DNA of 62,454 bases from Deltaproteobacteria bacterium (GTDB taxonomy: Bacteria > Myxococcota_A > UBA796 > SXON01): NCBI GenBank assembly GCA_947486185.1, contig CANKTH010000016.1, forward strand, positions 1-62,454, given 5' to 3'. The notes beneath the pieces were generated by a model. That model ran no database searches, was not told the DNA's origin, and saw only the letters and a list, made by a program, of their open reading frames with translations. Positions 10,046 to 19,530 of the stretch are shown here, in pieces. Position 1 is the first letter of the stretch. Every line of letters starts with the position of its first letter. Both the position numbers and the translations under genes were made by a program.

Positions 10046-11226
10046 GCCCGACTCCGTACGCGGATCGCCTTGACTCCCGGAAGATCCTTGCCTTCCAGAA
10101 ACTCCAGGCTGGCACCGCCACCGGTCGACACGTGGGTGAACCGGTCGGCGAGGCCGAACTTCACCGCCGCCGCAGCGCTGTCGCCCCCGCCGATCACAGT
10201 GTAGCCAGTGTTCGCGGCGCAAGCCTCCGCGATACCCACGGTGCCTGCGGCGTAACGCTCGTCCTCAAAGACCCCCATCGGACCGTTCCAGAACAAGGTC
10301 CGCGCGCCCGCGATCACGGCAGCGTACCGCGCTGTGGTAGCCGGCCCGATGTCGAGCCCGACGTCGTCCTCTCCGAGCGTTTCCACCACGCGCGGCGCTT
10401 CCGAGCTTTCGAGGCTACTGTTCACCACGTGGTCCACGGGAAGGTGCACCCGCACCCCCCGCTCGGCGCACCGTTCGAGCAGGCGCTGCGCAAGCAGGAG
10501 CTTGGCGCTCTCCACCCGCGACCGGCCCACGTCGACGCCGCGCACCTTGAGGAAGGTGTAGGCCATGGCACCACCGATCAGCAGATCATCAACCTTGTGG
10601 GCCAGCGATTCAATGACGCCGATCTTGTCGGACACCTTGGCGCCGCCCAACACCGCCACGTAGGGGTGCTCGGGCTCGTGCAGAACCCGGCCAAGCGCCT
10701 CCAGCTCTTTCTGCACCAGAAAACCGACGCCCGCCCGCGGAAACCAGGCGACCGCGCCGGCCATCGAGGTCTCTGCACGGTGCATCGTGCCGAAGGCGTC
10801 GGACACGTAGACATCGCCCAGCCGGGCGAGCGCCTGACCGAAGTTGTCGTCGCCGCCCTTCTCACCCGGGTGAAAGCGTAGATTTTCGAGCATCATCAGC
10901 CCGCCGGGCCCAAGCTCTCGCGTGAGCAGCTCGACGTCCTCTCCCACGATGTCATGGGCGAACACGACCTCGGCAGACAGCAGCTCAGCGAGCCGCGCCG
11001 CCGTAGGTTCCAGGGACAAGCTCTCGTCCCGCCCGTCGGGCCGCCCCAGATGCGAGGCCAACACCACCCGGCAGCCTCGCTTCCGGAGAAACTCGATAGT
11101 CGGCAGCGCGGCGCGGATCCGGGTGTCGTCCGTGATGGCGCCGTCGGCCATCGGGACGTTGAAGTCCACCCTCAAAAAGACGCGGTCGTTGTTCAGCTCC
11201 AACGACTCGAGGGTCGGCAGACTCAC
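10042..11226 (-). CDS. pgk: phosphoglycerate kinase
   Basis: A 394-residue ATP-producing glycolytic kinase. Signature blocks include [40 protein letters not shown] and the C-terminal GGGDSAAA. The chosen start is the GTG at 11226, which overlaps the gap stop (GTGA); the upstream extension of the frame lies within gap and is not coding in this frame. It is translationally coupled to gap and tpiA. Confidence 0.96.
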   Translation of the reverse strand: MSLPTLESLELNNDRVFLRVDFNVPMADGAITDDTRIRAALPTIEFLRKRGCRVVLASHLGRPDGRDESLSLEPTAARLAELLSAEVVFAHDIVGEDVELLTRELGPGGLMMLENLRFHPGEKGGDDNFGQALARLGDVYVSDAFGTMHRAETSMAGAVAWFPRAGVGFLVQKELEALGRVLHEPEHPYVAVLGGAKVSDKIGVIESLAHKVDDLLIGGAMAYTFLKVRGVDVGRSRVESAKLLLAQRLLERCAERGVRVHLPVDHVVNSSLESSEAPRVVETLGEDDVGLDIGPATTARYAAVIAGARTLFWNGPMGVFEDERYAAGTVGIAEACAANTGYTVIGGGDSAAAAVKFGLADRFTHVSTGGGASLEFLEGKDLPGVKAIRVRSRA

Positions 11227-12245
11227 CGCGCCACCGATCCGCCAGCAAGGCGCGCACAGAGATCGACCATTCGGGTGGAATAACCCCACTCATTGTCGTA
11301 CCACGCGAACACCTTGCCCATGTGCTCGCCGAGGACCGCGGTGAGCTCGAGATCGACGACGGAAGAGTAGGAACTGCCCAGGATATCCTGGCTCACCAGC
11401 GGGGCGTACACCGCGGAGAGGATGCCAGCGAATCGAGGCGTGGCGGCGGCCTCAACCAACGCGGCGTTGATCGTATCTTTGGTGACGGCGCGGGCGGTGT
11501 TGAAGGTGAGGTCCACCACCGACACGTTGGGGGTCGGGACCCGGATGGACATGCCGTTGAGCTTACCTTTCAGCTCAGGGAGCACGAGGCCGACGGCCTT
11601 TGCCGCGCCGGTCGACGTAGGCACCATGTTCAGCGCCGCGGCGCGCGCCCGCCGAAGATCGCCCTTACGATGGGGGAGATCCAGCAGATTCTGGTCGTTG
11701 GTGTAGGAGTGGATGGTGGTCATCAAGCCGGCCGTGATGCCGAAGGTGTCGTTGAGCACCTTGGCGACCGGGGCGAGACAGTTGGTGGTGCACGATGCGT
11801 TGGAGATGATGAAGTGTTTGCTCAAATCGAGCTTGTCGTCGTTGACACCGAGACAGACCGTGACGTCCTCATCGTTGGCCGGAGCCGAGATGACCACCCG
11901 ACCGGCGCCTGCTTCGAGGTGTTTCCGGGCCTTCTCCGCCTTCGTGAACAGGCCGGTGCACTCCAGGACCACATCGATATTTTCGGCCTTCCAGGGAAGC
12001 TTTGCCGGATCGGGCTCGGCCGTGATCCGAATGAAGCTGTCACCCACCTTCAGGCCGCCGTCCACCGCGGACACCGGGACGTTCCAGTTCCGGTGGACCG
12101 AGTCATGCGCGAGCAGGTGAGCCAGCACATCGGGGCTGGTGAGGTCATTGATAGCGACGATGTCAATGTCGGTGCGCGCGTGAGCGATACGGGCGACACA
12201 ACGACCGATGCGGCCAAAACCATTGATTGCGACGCGGAGGGCCAT
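11223..12245 (-). CDS. gap: glyceraldehyde-3-phosphate dehydrogenase
   Basis: A 340-residue NAD-dependent enzyme making 1,3-bisphosphoglycerate. The INGFGRIGR Rossmann motif starts near residue 6, and the catalytic Cys is in SNASCTTNCLAP. AINDL at the end of the second strand suggests NAD rather than NADP use. The ATG at 12245 has an AGGAG site five bases upstream; the open stretch further upstream is antisense to the next gene and was dropped. First gene of gap-pgk-tpiA-secG. Confidence 0.96.
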   Translation of the reverse strand: MALRVAINGFGRIGRCVARIAHARTDIDIVAINDLTSPDVLAHLLAHDSVHRNWNVPVSAVDGGLKVGDSFIRITAEPDPAKLPWKAENIDVVLECTGLFTKAEKARKHLEAGAGRVVISAPANDEDVTVCLGVNDDKLDLSKHFIISNASCTTNCLAPVAKVLNDTFGITAGLMTTIHSYTNDQNLLDLPHRKGDLRRARAAALNMVPTSTGAAKAVGLVLPELKGKLNGMSIRVPTPNVSVVDLTFNTARAVTKDTINAALVEAAATPRFAGILSAVYAPLVSQDILGSSYSSVVDLELTAVLGEHMGKVFAWYDNEWGYSTRMVDLCARLAGGSVAR

Positions 12246-12334
12246 GAAGCTCCTGGGAAAGCCGGCGCAGCTAACACGAGCACCCCCTCGCGTCACCTTC
12301 GAGCGAGCGCCGGCGCGGCACGATAACCGCCGAG

Positions 12335-13045
12335 ATGCCACGCCCGAGCCAGCTCCTCGCGACTGCGACCACCCCGGAGGGGCCCCTCTGCCTGTACCAG
12401 CAGCCGAATGGACAGTACACGATCCTGGTTGGCGGCAGAATGTTGATGAACAGCGCCGCGCGTCGCTCCGAGGAGGCCCTCGCCCGGCTTGGCTGCGCCG
12501 GGCTCGCGGGCCGAGCCAGGCCGCGCGTGCTCGTCGGGGGCCTCGGGATGGGCCTGACACTGCGGGCGACCCTCGATGAGCTCGGTCCGGACGCCCAGGT
12601 GGTCGTGGCGGAGCTCAACCCCGAGATCCTCTCTTGGAATGAGACGTTGCTCGCACCGCTCAACGGGGGCGCGGCGTCCGATCCTCGCGTGACCCACCGG
12701 ATCGGGGACGTGGCCCAGCTCATCTCCGAGGCGCAAGACGGGGAATACGATACGATTCTCCTTGATCTCTACGAGGGACCACGCATGGACTTCCACGGCG
12801 TGGACCACCCACTCTATGGGCTGGCCGCGCTGCAGCGGTCCCGTCGGGCGCTCAAGCGACCCGGCGTGCTCGCGATCTGGTCGGAGGAACGAGACGCATC
12901 GTTTGAAGCGACTTTTCGCCGCGCTGGCTTCGCCGTGCGCACCGAACAGGTGTCGGCGGGGGGCGGCGGCTGGCGCCACGTGATTTACCTGGGTGAGACG
13001 GCCCTGCCGGCGAAGACTGCGAACAAGCCCCGTGCTCTCCCGTGA
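12335..13045 (+). CDS. spermidine-synthase-fold methyltransferase-like protein
   Basis: A 236-residue protein with a single Rossmann domain of the spermidine synthase/SAM methyltransferase type. The RPRVLVGGLGMGLTLRA block (about 62-78) is the nucleoside-binding loop, VVVAELNPEI ends the acidic second strand, and DTILLDLYEGP is the fourth strand. It lacks the full N-terminal barrel and the gatekeeper features expected of a true polyamine synthase, so the substrate is unknown. It is divergent from gap and precedes the large MopE-repeat lipoprotein gene by 36 bases. Confidence 0.6.
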   Translation: MPRPSQLLATATTPEGPLCLYQQPNGQYTILVGGRMLMNSAARRSEEALARLGCAGLAGRARPRVLVGGLGMGLTLRATLDELGPDAQVVVAELNPEILSWNETLLAPLNGGAASDPRVTHRIGDVAQLISEAQDGEYDTILLDLYEGPRMDFHGVDHPLYGLAALQRSRRALKRPGVLAIWSEERDASFEATFRRAGFAVRTEQVSAGGGGWRHVIYLGETALPAKTANKPRALP

Positions 13046-13081
13046 TTTGGATCCCCTCTGACAACGGACTATCCTGCTGCC

Positions 13082-16000
13082 ATGCCCCTGCTCCTGCTCC
13101 TCCTCCTCGCCTGCCCGCCCCTCAAAGAGGCCCGTCCCGACGCCGATCAGGACGGAGTCAACGTCGACGAGGACTGTGACGACCAGAACGAGTTGATCGC
13201 GCAGGGCAAACCCGAGCTGTGCGACGGTTTGGACAATGACTGCGACGGCTCGGCGGACGAAGACGCGGCCGACGCGACGACCCGTTTTCTGGACGGGGAC
13301 GGCGATGGTTTCGGCGACACCACGACCGGCGCGGCCACCTGCCCCGAGGTGGAGGGCTACGCGGATGAAGGCGGCGATTGTGACGATAGTGACGCCTCGA
13401 TCGCGCCCGGAATGGACGAGCGCTGTAACGGCAGCGACGACGACTGTGACGGCGAGACCGACGAGTCGACCGCCGTCGACGCGACCATGGCCTGGGCCGA
13501 CGCGGACGGCGATGGGCACGGTGACGCCGACTCCCCCGAGACCGCCTGCACCCACGCCGCCGGCACCGCAACCACCGACGACGACTGCGACGATCAGGAC
13601 GCCAGTATCGCCCCCGGCCTGCCCGACCTCTGCGACGGCACTGACCAGGACTGCGACCTCGTCATCGACGAGGATGCCGCGTTTCTGACCTGGTACCCCG
13701 ACGGCGACGGCGACGGCTATGGCGACGAACGCATCGGCTTGACGCGCTGCGAAGAGGAGCCCGGGTGGGTCACGCGCGGCGGAGACTGCGACGACGCGGA
13801 CACCCTCATCTCGCCCGACGCCCCCGAGACCTGTGACGGGACCGACGAAGACTGCGACGGGCTCATCGACGAGGACATCGGCGCCACGCTCACCGTCTGG
13901 CCCGACGCCGACGGGGATGGCTACGGGGACGCCAGCGGCACCAGCACGCTCGACTGCGCGGTGCGGCCGGGCTTCGCCGACAACCGAGGCGACTGCGACG
14001 ACCTCGACCCCACCGTGTCTCCTGCCGCCATCGAATACTGCGACGGGTTTGACGACGACTGCGACGGCACCGCCGACAATGCCGCGGTGGACGCCCCCAC
14101 CTGGTATCTGGACCTCGACGGTGACGGTTACGGCGACGCCAGCCGCGGCCACTCCGACTGCACCGCGGACCCTGGCGACGTCGGCACGGCGGGCGATTGT
14201 GACGATACTGAGCCGAACGTCTCACCATCGGGCACCGAACGTTGTGACGCCGCCGAGGTCGACGAAGACTGTGACGGCCTCGTCGACGACGCCGACTCCG
14301 ACGTCACCGAGAATGGCCCCTGGTACACCGACGCAGACGGGGACGGCCACGGCGCGGGCCCGGGGAGCCTCACCTGCGACCCGGCGGCGGGACTGGCGGC
14401 TGACGACGCCGACTGTGACGACAACAACGCCCAGCTCTCCCCGTCGGCGACCGAGATCTGCGACGGCGGCACCGACGAGGACTGCGACGGCCTGGTGGAC
14501 CTCGACGACCCCTCGTATTCAGGCTCTGCTATCTGGTACGCCGACCTTGACGCAGATGGTTGGGGCGACCCGGCGACCGTGATCGAAGCCTGCGGGCAGC
14601 CCGCGGACGCGGTCGCGGGCGCGGGCGACTGTGACGACGGCCGGGCGGACGTCCGGCCCGACGCCGCCGAGCTCTGCGACCCGGTCAACACCGACGAGGA
14701 CTGCAACGGTCTCGCCGACGACAACGACCCCAGCGTCACCGGCCTCCTCACCTGGTACGCCGACAGCGACGGAGACGGCTACGGCGCCGGTGCAGGAATC
14801 CTGGCGTGTGAGGCGCCCGATGGCACGCGTGCGGCGGGCGATGACTGTGACGACAGCGATCCGACGCGTGTGCCCGGCGGGGAAGAGCTCTGCAACGACA
14901 TCGACGACGACTGTGACCCGAGCACCGGTGAAGATCGCCGGGTAACGGCCGACGGCACCACCAACTACGGCACCGTGCAGGAGGCCCTGGATGCGGCGAG
15001 CTTCCGGGTGGCGATCTGCGCGGGCACGTGGAATGAGGTCCTGCGGCTCGACGGGGACCTCAACGTGACCGGGATTGGCGGCCCGATCATTGACGCGAGC
15101 GGCCTCTCGGGCAGCACAATCACGGTGACCGCGCCAGGGACTGCGGCCATCTCGGGCTTGATCCTACAAGATGGCACCGGGGCTGACCACGACGGCGACA
15201 GCCTCAGCGACGGCGGCAATCTGGCGCTGCTGAGCGGCAGCCTCGTGCTCGACGCGGTGTCCTTCGTCTCCGGGCGCGCGCACGCCGGCGGAGGTGCGTG
15301 GCTCGGCTCGGGGACCAGCGCCACCCTCAGTTCCTGCATTTTTGAGACGAACGAAGCTGCCGCGGAGGGGGGCGGCCTCTATGTGAGCGCCGGCGGCGCG
15401 GTGACGAGCCAGGACGGACGCTGGTCGGCCAACGCGGCAGAGATGGGCGGGGCGCTCTTCCTCGGCTCGGGCGCGACACTCTCGCTCGTCGGTGAGGAGC
15501 TACGTGGGAACAACGCCGTGTATGGCGGTGGTGCCTACGTCGATGAACTAGCCGTCGCGGCGCTGCAGGACAGCGGTCTTTACTCCAACGTCGCAACGTC
15601 GGGCGGGGGCGTGTTCGTAGCGGACTCCGCGTCGATCGACGCAGAGAGGGTCGATTTCGAGGAGAACACCAGCGCCGGCCAGGGGGGCGGTCTCTTCGCC
15701 GAGCAGGCGACGGTGTCGCTCGAGTCCTGTAGCTTCACGGCCAATATCGCGGATGAAGGGGGTGGCATCGCGACGGTCGGCGGCAACAGTATCGTCCAGG
15801 ACAGCTCTGTGTCCCTCAACCAGGCGCGAAACGGCGCGGGCTACTTCGCCAGTTCCTCGAGCACCACCCCGGCCACCGTGACGCTGCGAACCGCCACCTT
15901 TGAGGGTAACGACGCGGCCGGCGATGGCGGGGGCCTCTACCTCGGGACCTTCGCCTACCTCACCGCCAGCGCTACGATGTGCACCGGCAACAGCGCCAAC

Positions 16001-16321
16001 CGAGGCGGCGGGATGTGGCTCGCATCCTCCTCGAGCGCCTTTCTGACCGGCCAGGACGTCGACCAGAACGCCGCCGCGACCGGCGCAGGGCTCTTCCTGG
16101 ACAGCTCCTCTTACGCCGAGCTCGATGGCAGCGCGATCACCGAGAATGTGGCGAGCGAGGTCGGCGGCGGCGTCCGTCTGCTCGGCGGCGCAACGCTCTC
16201 GGCGACCACCACCCGAATGGGGGACCCGGGTGTCGACGACAACTCCCCTGACGATGTTTACGACGGATCCTCCTGGTTCTGGACCGGTGTGGCCGACATC
16301 TGGTGCTCCTCGGGCTGCTGA
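13082..16321 (+). CDS. lipoprotein with nine MopE-type metal-binding repeats and a C-terminal beta-helix
   Basis: A 1079-residue secreted lipoprotein. The very short signal peptide LLLLLLLAC supplies the lipobox Cys. Residues about 20-620 hold nine copies of the putative metal-binding repeat, each built around GDCDD...CDGxDxDCDG, with inter-repeat spacing of about 45-60 residues. From about 630 to the end the sequence changes to Gly/Ser/Ala-rich short turns (GGGAWLGSG, GGGLYVSAG, GGGMWLASS), typical of a right-handed parallel beta-helix. The role is probably an envelope or surface protein that binds divalent metal; adhesion, matrix or copper functions known for MopE-like proteins are possible but unproven. 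A weak TTGGAT-N17-TATCCT promoter at 13047-13075 would start RNA almost at the ATG. Confidence 0.8.
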   Translation: MPLLLLLLLACPPLKEARPDADQDGVNVDEDCDDQNELIAQGKPELCDGLDNDCDGSADEDAADATTRFLDGDGDGFGDTTTGAATCPEVEGYADEGGDCDDSDASIAPGMDERCNGSDDDCDGETDESTAVDATMAWADADGDGHGDADSPETACTHAAGTATTDDDCDDQDASIAPGLPDLCDGTDQDCDLVIDEDAAFLTWYPDGDGDGYGDERIGLTRCEEEPGWVTRGGDCDDADTLISPDAPETCDGTDEDCDGLIDEDIGATLTVWPDADGDGYGDASGTSTLDCAVRPGFADNRGDCDDLDPTVSPAAIEYCDGFDDDCDGTADNAAVDAPTWYLDLDGDGYGDASRGHSDCTADPGDVGTAGDCDDTEPNVSPSGTERCDAAEVDEDCDGLVDDADSDVTENGPWYTDADGDGHGAGPGSLTCDPAAGLAADDADCDDNNAQLSPSATEICDGGTDEDCDGLVDLDDPSYSGSAIWYADLDADGWGDPATVIEACGQPADAVAGAGDCDDGRADVRPDAAELCDPVNTDEDCNGLADDNDPSVTGLLTWYADSDGDGYGAGAGILACEAPDGTRAAGDDCDDSDPTRVPGGEELCNDIDDDCDPSTGEDRRVTADGTTNYGTVQEALDAASFRVAICAGTWNEVLRLDGDLNVTGIGGPIIDASGLSGSTITVTAPGTAAISGLILQDGTGADHDGDSLSDGGNLALLSGSLVLDAVSFVSGRAHAGGGAWLGSGTSATLSSCIFETNEAAAEGGGLYVSAGGAVTSQDGRWSANAAEMGGALFLGSGATLSLVGEELRGNNAVYGGGAYVDELAVAALQDSGLYSNVATSGGGVFVADSASIDAERVDFEENTSAGQGGGLFAEQATVSLESCSFTANIADEGGGIATVGGNSIVQDSSVSLNQARNGAGYFASSSSTTPATVTLRTATFEGNDAAGDGGGLYLGTFAYLTASATMCTGNSANRGGGMWLASSSSAFLTGQDVDQNAAATGAGLFLDSSSYAELDGSAITENVASEVGGGVRLLGGATLSATTTRMGDPGVDDNSPDDVYDGSSWFWTGVADIWCSSGC

Positions 16322-16389
16322 GCGCGAAACCCACTTGAGGTAGGGCCCATTCACGCGCGTCTGGATAAGCGGGCGGTTCGGAGGTCGGG

Positions 16390-17367
16390 ATGCGGCTCGC
16401 GGGCAAGGTCGCCATCGTGGCAGGGGCCACAAGGGGCGCGGGTCGAGGCGTGGCGGAAGCGCTTGGCGAAGCAGGGATGACGGTCATCTGTACCGGTCGG
16501 GGCAGCCGGCTGGCGCCAACCGCCGCGCGAGAGGGCCAGAGCCCATTTGTATTGACCGGCCGGCCTGAGACCATCGAAGAGACTGCCGAGCGTGTCACCC
16601 AGCGAGGTGGTGTCGGCGTCGCGGTGGTGTGTGACCACGACGACCCGGCCTCGGTAGAGGCATTAGCGGCGAAAATCCAGGAAGAACACGGGGGACTCGA
16701 CCTCGTGGTCAACAGCTTGTGGGGCGGGGACCAGTACGTCGCGTGGGGTCAACCCTTCTCGGAGCAGCCATGGGCCAGCGTCGACGCGCTGATTTCCGGG
16801 CTCAAACCCCACCTGTTGACGGCGCAGAGGCTCCTTCCCTTGCTCGCGGCGCGCGCGGGCGGCCTGATCACGCTCACCGACGGTTCGGGCCTCGAGTACC
16901 GCGGCAACGTGATGTACGATCTGGTGAAAACGACCTTGTGCCGCCTGATGTTCGGCCTCCACGAGGAGTCTCGCGGTGCCGGCTCGTGGACCCTGGCCGT
17001 CACTCCCGGCTTCCTACGCTCCGAGGCGATGCTCGAACACTTCGGGGTCACCGAGCTCACGTGGCGTGATGCCGCCGACCCGAATTTCGCTTTTTCGGAG
17101 TCCCCGCTGTTCGTCGGCCGGTGTATCGCCGCGCTGGCCGCAGACGGTCAGGTCGGCGCTCGGTCGGGGGGCACGTGGTCGTCCTGGGAACTGGCGCGCC
17201 AGTACGATGTGCTGGACGCCGACGGCCGAAGGCCCGACTGGGGCGCGCACGCCGCCACGTTGGAAATCGGCTCCGAGCAGGCGGCGTCGCATGCCCGCTT
17301 CATCGCTGGCTTTGAGCGTGCTCGTCTGGGCGACCCACCCCGCGGCGACGGTGGCGAAGCCGCCTGA
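16390..17367 (+). CDS. short-chain dehydrogenase/reductase
   Basis: A 325-residue SDR. The cofactor loop GATRGAGRG is near residue 12 and the catalytic Tyr/Lys pair is in YDLVK. An expected Asn-Ala-Gly is replaced by NSLWGG, where a Trp occupies the strand-4 turn. Arg at the end of strand 2 (CTGRGSR) suggests NADP use. The C-terminus is about 60 residues longer than a minimal SDR. Substrate unknown. It stands alone, with 68 bases upstream and 71 downstream to the convergent lipoprotein gene. Confidence 0.7.
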   Translation: MRLAGKVAIVAGATRGAGRGVAEALGEAGMTVICTGRGSRLAPTAAREGQSPFVLTGRPETIEETAERVTQRGGVGVAVVCDHDDPASVEALAAKIQEEHGGLDLVVNSLWGGDQYVAWGQPFSEQPWASVDALISGLKPHLLTAQRLLPLLAARAGGLITLTDGSGLEYRGNVMYDLVKTTLCRLMFGLHEESRGAGSWTLAVTPGFLRSEAMLEHFGVTELTWRDAADPNFAFSESPLFVGRCIAALAADGQVGARSGGTWSSWELARQYDVLDADGRRPDWGAHAATLEIGSEQAASHARFIAGFERARLGDPPRGDGGEAA

Positions 17368-17438
17368 ACGGGCGCAGCTCCCACCGCCGCCCCGAGGCGC
17401 TGCTCCTTACGGGAGGAGCCGCCCGCTGCTGTCGGGCC

Positions 17439-17705
17439 TCAGCTCGCCGGCACGCTGCAGGTGCTGGCCGCCGCGTTGGCGTCGGTGTAGCCCTCCGCGG
17501 TAGTGCAATCCCGGGCGTACGCGTTCGTCATACACTCGTAGAAGGTCACCAATCCCGGGTCCTTGTCATCGTAGTTCTGGCAGATGAGCGCCGGATCCAC
17601 GTTCGCAGGCTCGGTGCCGGACTCCTCCACGCAGCTCGTGTACTCCTTTACGTAGCTCCGGCACGGATCGCCGCTGTTACACGCGAGGATCAACCACAAC
17701 CACAT
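17439..17705 (-). CDS. small cysteine-rich lipoprotein
   Basis: An 88-residue predicted lipoprotein of unknown function. The signal peptide MWLWLILAC ends in a lipobox Cys at residue 9, and the mature part has several more cysteines spaced as if for disulfides (for example DPC, TSC, LIC, YEC, RDC, STC). The chosen ATG at 17705 has a GGAG seven bases upstream; an in-frame ATG four codons earlier (17717) is the alternative. It faces the SDR gene. Confidence 0.6.
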   Translation of the reverse strand: MWLWLILACNSGDPCRSYVKEYTSCVEESGTEPANVDPALICQNYDDKDPGLVTFYECMTNAYARDCTTAEGYTDANAAASTCSVPAS

Positions 17706-17862
17706 CGACAACTCCATCCCAGCTGCCCGGGCTAACGGCCCCTCCTCCGGCTGTCACCCCGAATACTCCCGGCGGTGGCGGTGGCGCGCCCTCGCTCCGC
17801 ATTCCGGATAGACTCTTGCCCTCCCCCCGCTCAGGCCGTGAGGCCAGGATGAATTCCCGGCG

Positions 17863-19530
17863 ATGTTACAGGTAGGAGACGAGATCGCCGGTCACCGGAT
17901 CGAGAGCCAGCTGGGCGAGCGCCCGGGGGCGACGCTCTGGCGCCTTCAGGTGCTCCGCACTGGACAATCGAGGGTTGCCCTGCTTTTTGACGGTGGGGGG
18001 CCCGAGCTCCGCGAGCGCGCCCTCCTCGAGCTCCGGAGCCAGGCAAAGGTGACCCACCCCAACCTCGTGCGCGCGGTGGACGTGCTCGAGGCCGGGAGCG
18101 ACACGGCGCTGCTTTTCGACCTCGGAGACGCGCCGGACCTCGGCGAGTGGCTCCGCCGCGGCCACCAGGAGATCGCCGATATCGACACGTTGTTCCTTGG
18201 TGTACTCGCAGGGCTCGAGCACGCGCACGATCACGGCCTGGTTCATGGTGAGCTCCGCCCCGAGTACATCGTCGTGGAGATAGGCGGCCAGGGTCCAGTA
18301 GCGCGGTTGTGCGCGCTCGGCGTGGGCCGCATCATCGGCGGCCCTCCACTGTCACGATCTGGCCTCAAACCACCACTTTACCTCGCGCCCGAGCAACTGC
18401 TCGACAACCAGCGGGTGGATCACCGGGCAGACATCTTCGCCCTCGGCTGCCTCCTGTATGAGATGATCGGCGGAACACCGGCATTTGGTGGGACCGACAC
18501 CTACGCGGTGGTCGGCAGGATCCTCTCCGAGGGCTACGTCCTCCCGGAGCAGCTCAGATCCGCGCTGCCGGCCCGATATGGTGAGGTGATCCGCCGATGT
18601 CTCCACAGCGACCGGGACCGCCGTTACGCCACTTGCGCCCAGGTTCGTAACGCCTGGAACAGCAGCTCGCCGGTCGCTCCCAGCCCCGTCGTCGCAAAGC
18701 TGCCGTCGCTCGCACCGTCCCCCAGACCCGAGCCAGGCCCGAACACCGCGGCGCCGGCTCGACCGCACGGACCAGCGGCTCCTACCCCCGTGATCGTCGA
18801 GCCTGAGCCGCTCGCATCGCCCAGGGGCGCGGCCCCGGGCGCCCCTACTCCCGGTCTCCGACCCCCCGGCGGCGCCAAGAAGGAGGCGGCGGAGCAGTCT
18901 CGTGGAGAAACGCCACCGGCAACGGGCACAAACGCCGTACCGCGCGGCACCCCGTGGGCCTGGATCGCCCTGATCGTCGCGCTCGGCGCTCTGGGGTTCG
19001 CGCTGATGCTGCTGGTGGGGGCCGGCTGGTGGTGGAGCAGCCAGCAGGGCGGCGACGAGAAGGTGGCCACCGCCCCACCCGTAGTACGTGAAGACACCGC
19101 CACAGCCGCCGGGAACGCCACGCCTCCTCCCGCAGTGGCGACCGAAACCCAGGCCGCCGCCCCTCCGAAACGTGCCGCCACCCCGCCCGCGAGCGCGGCC
19201 AAGACAGCGGAACCCAAGCCGACCGCGCCCGAGGGCGGCATCAAACCCGCCACCGAAGACGAGGCCCCGCCGGTCAGCGCCGGGGCTATGGCGCCGCTCA
19301 CCCTGGCTTTTGTGGGACAGACGTTGCCAGTCACCGTCGAGCTGACTTGCGCAGATGGGCTCCGTGAACGTGCGTCGCTCCAGGATGGCGGCGTCGTGTT
19401 TCCGAGCGTACCCACAACCGGGCAGTGCCGTATCCATCCCAAAGGAGGATTCGCGGCGACAACCTACGCTGTTAATGGAGGGCAGAGCTTGACCTGTACC
19501 CTGAAGGGGAGCACGACCACATGTCGCTGA
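17863..19530 (+). CDS. transmembrane Ser/Thr pseudokinase with a periplasmic C-terminal domain
   Basis: A 555-residue protein whose first 275 residues have the eukaryotic-type kinase fold. The APE motif (LYLAPEQL) and DIFALGCLLYEM are intact, but the catalytic residues are gone: the VAIK Lys is replaced in SRVALLF, HRD is HGE, the loop Asn is Tyr (ELRPEYI), and DFG is ALG. A Pro/Ala-rich linker, one membrane helix (about 365-390), a second Pro/Ala-rich stretch and an 80-residue periplasmic domain follow. It is most likely a non-catalytic signalling or scaffold protein. Its end overlaps the next gene by 10 bases. A tiny frame from 17847 overlaps its start and may be chance. Confidence 0.75.
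   Translation: MLQVGDEIAGHRIESQLGERPGATLWRLQVLRTGQSRVALLFDGGGPELRERALLELRSQAKVTHPNLVRAVDVLEAGSDTALLFDLGDAPDLGEWLRRGHQEIADIDTLFLGVLAGLEHAHDHGLVHGELRPEYIVVEIGGQGPVARLCALGVGRIIGGPPLSRSGLKPPLYLAPEQLLDNQRVDHRADIFALGCLLYEMIGGTPAFGGTDTYAVVGRILSEGYVLPEQLRSALPARYGEVIRRCLHSDRDRRYATCAQVRNAWNSSSPVAPSPVVAKLPSLAPSPRPEPGPNTAAPARPHGPAAPTPVIVEPEPLASPRGAAPGAPTPGLRPPGGAKKEAAEQSRGETPPATGTNAVPRGTPWAWIALIVALGALGFALMLLVGAGWWWSSQQGGDEKVATAPPVVREDTATAAGNATPPPAVATETQAAAPPKRAATPPASAAKTAEPKPTAPEGGIKPATEDEAPPVSAGAMAPLTLAFVGQTLPVTVELTCADGLRERASLQDGGVVFPSVPTTGQCRIHPKGGFAATTYAVNGGQSLTCTLKGSTTTCR

Noticed and set aside
10419..10436. parS-like CACGTG palindrome
   Set aside because: Only the centre matches; it is inside pgk and lacks the outer bases of the parS consensus.
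13047..13075. TTGGAT-N17-TATCCT promoter of the MopE-repeat gene
   Set aside because: Boxes are weak and a leaderless start would be needed; mentioned only as a possibility.
12293..14152. 619-codon minus-strand frame
   Set aside because: It mirrors the spermidine-synthase-like gene and the acidic MopE repeats; Val/Ala/Gly-rich and repetitive for that reason.
17847..17873. Eight-codon frame overlapping the pseudokinase start
   Set aside because: No good ribosome site and no codons of note; may be chance.
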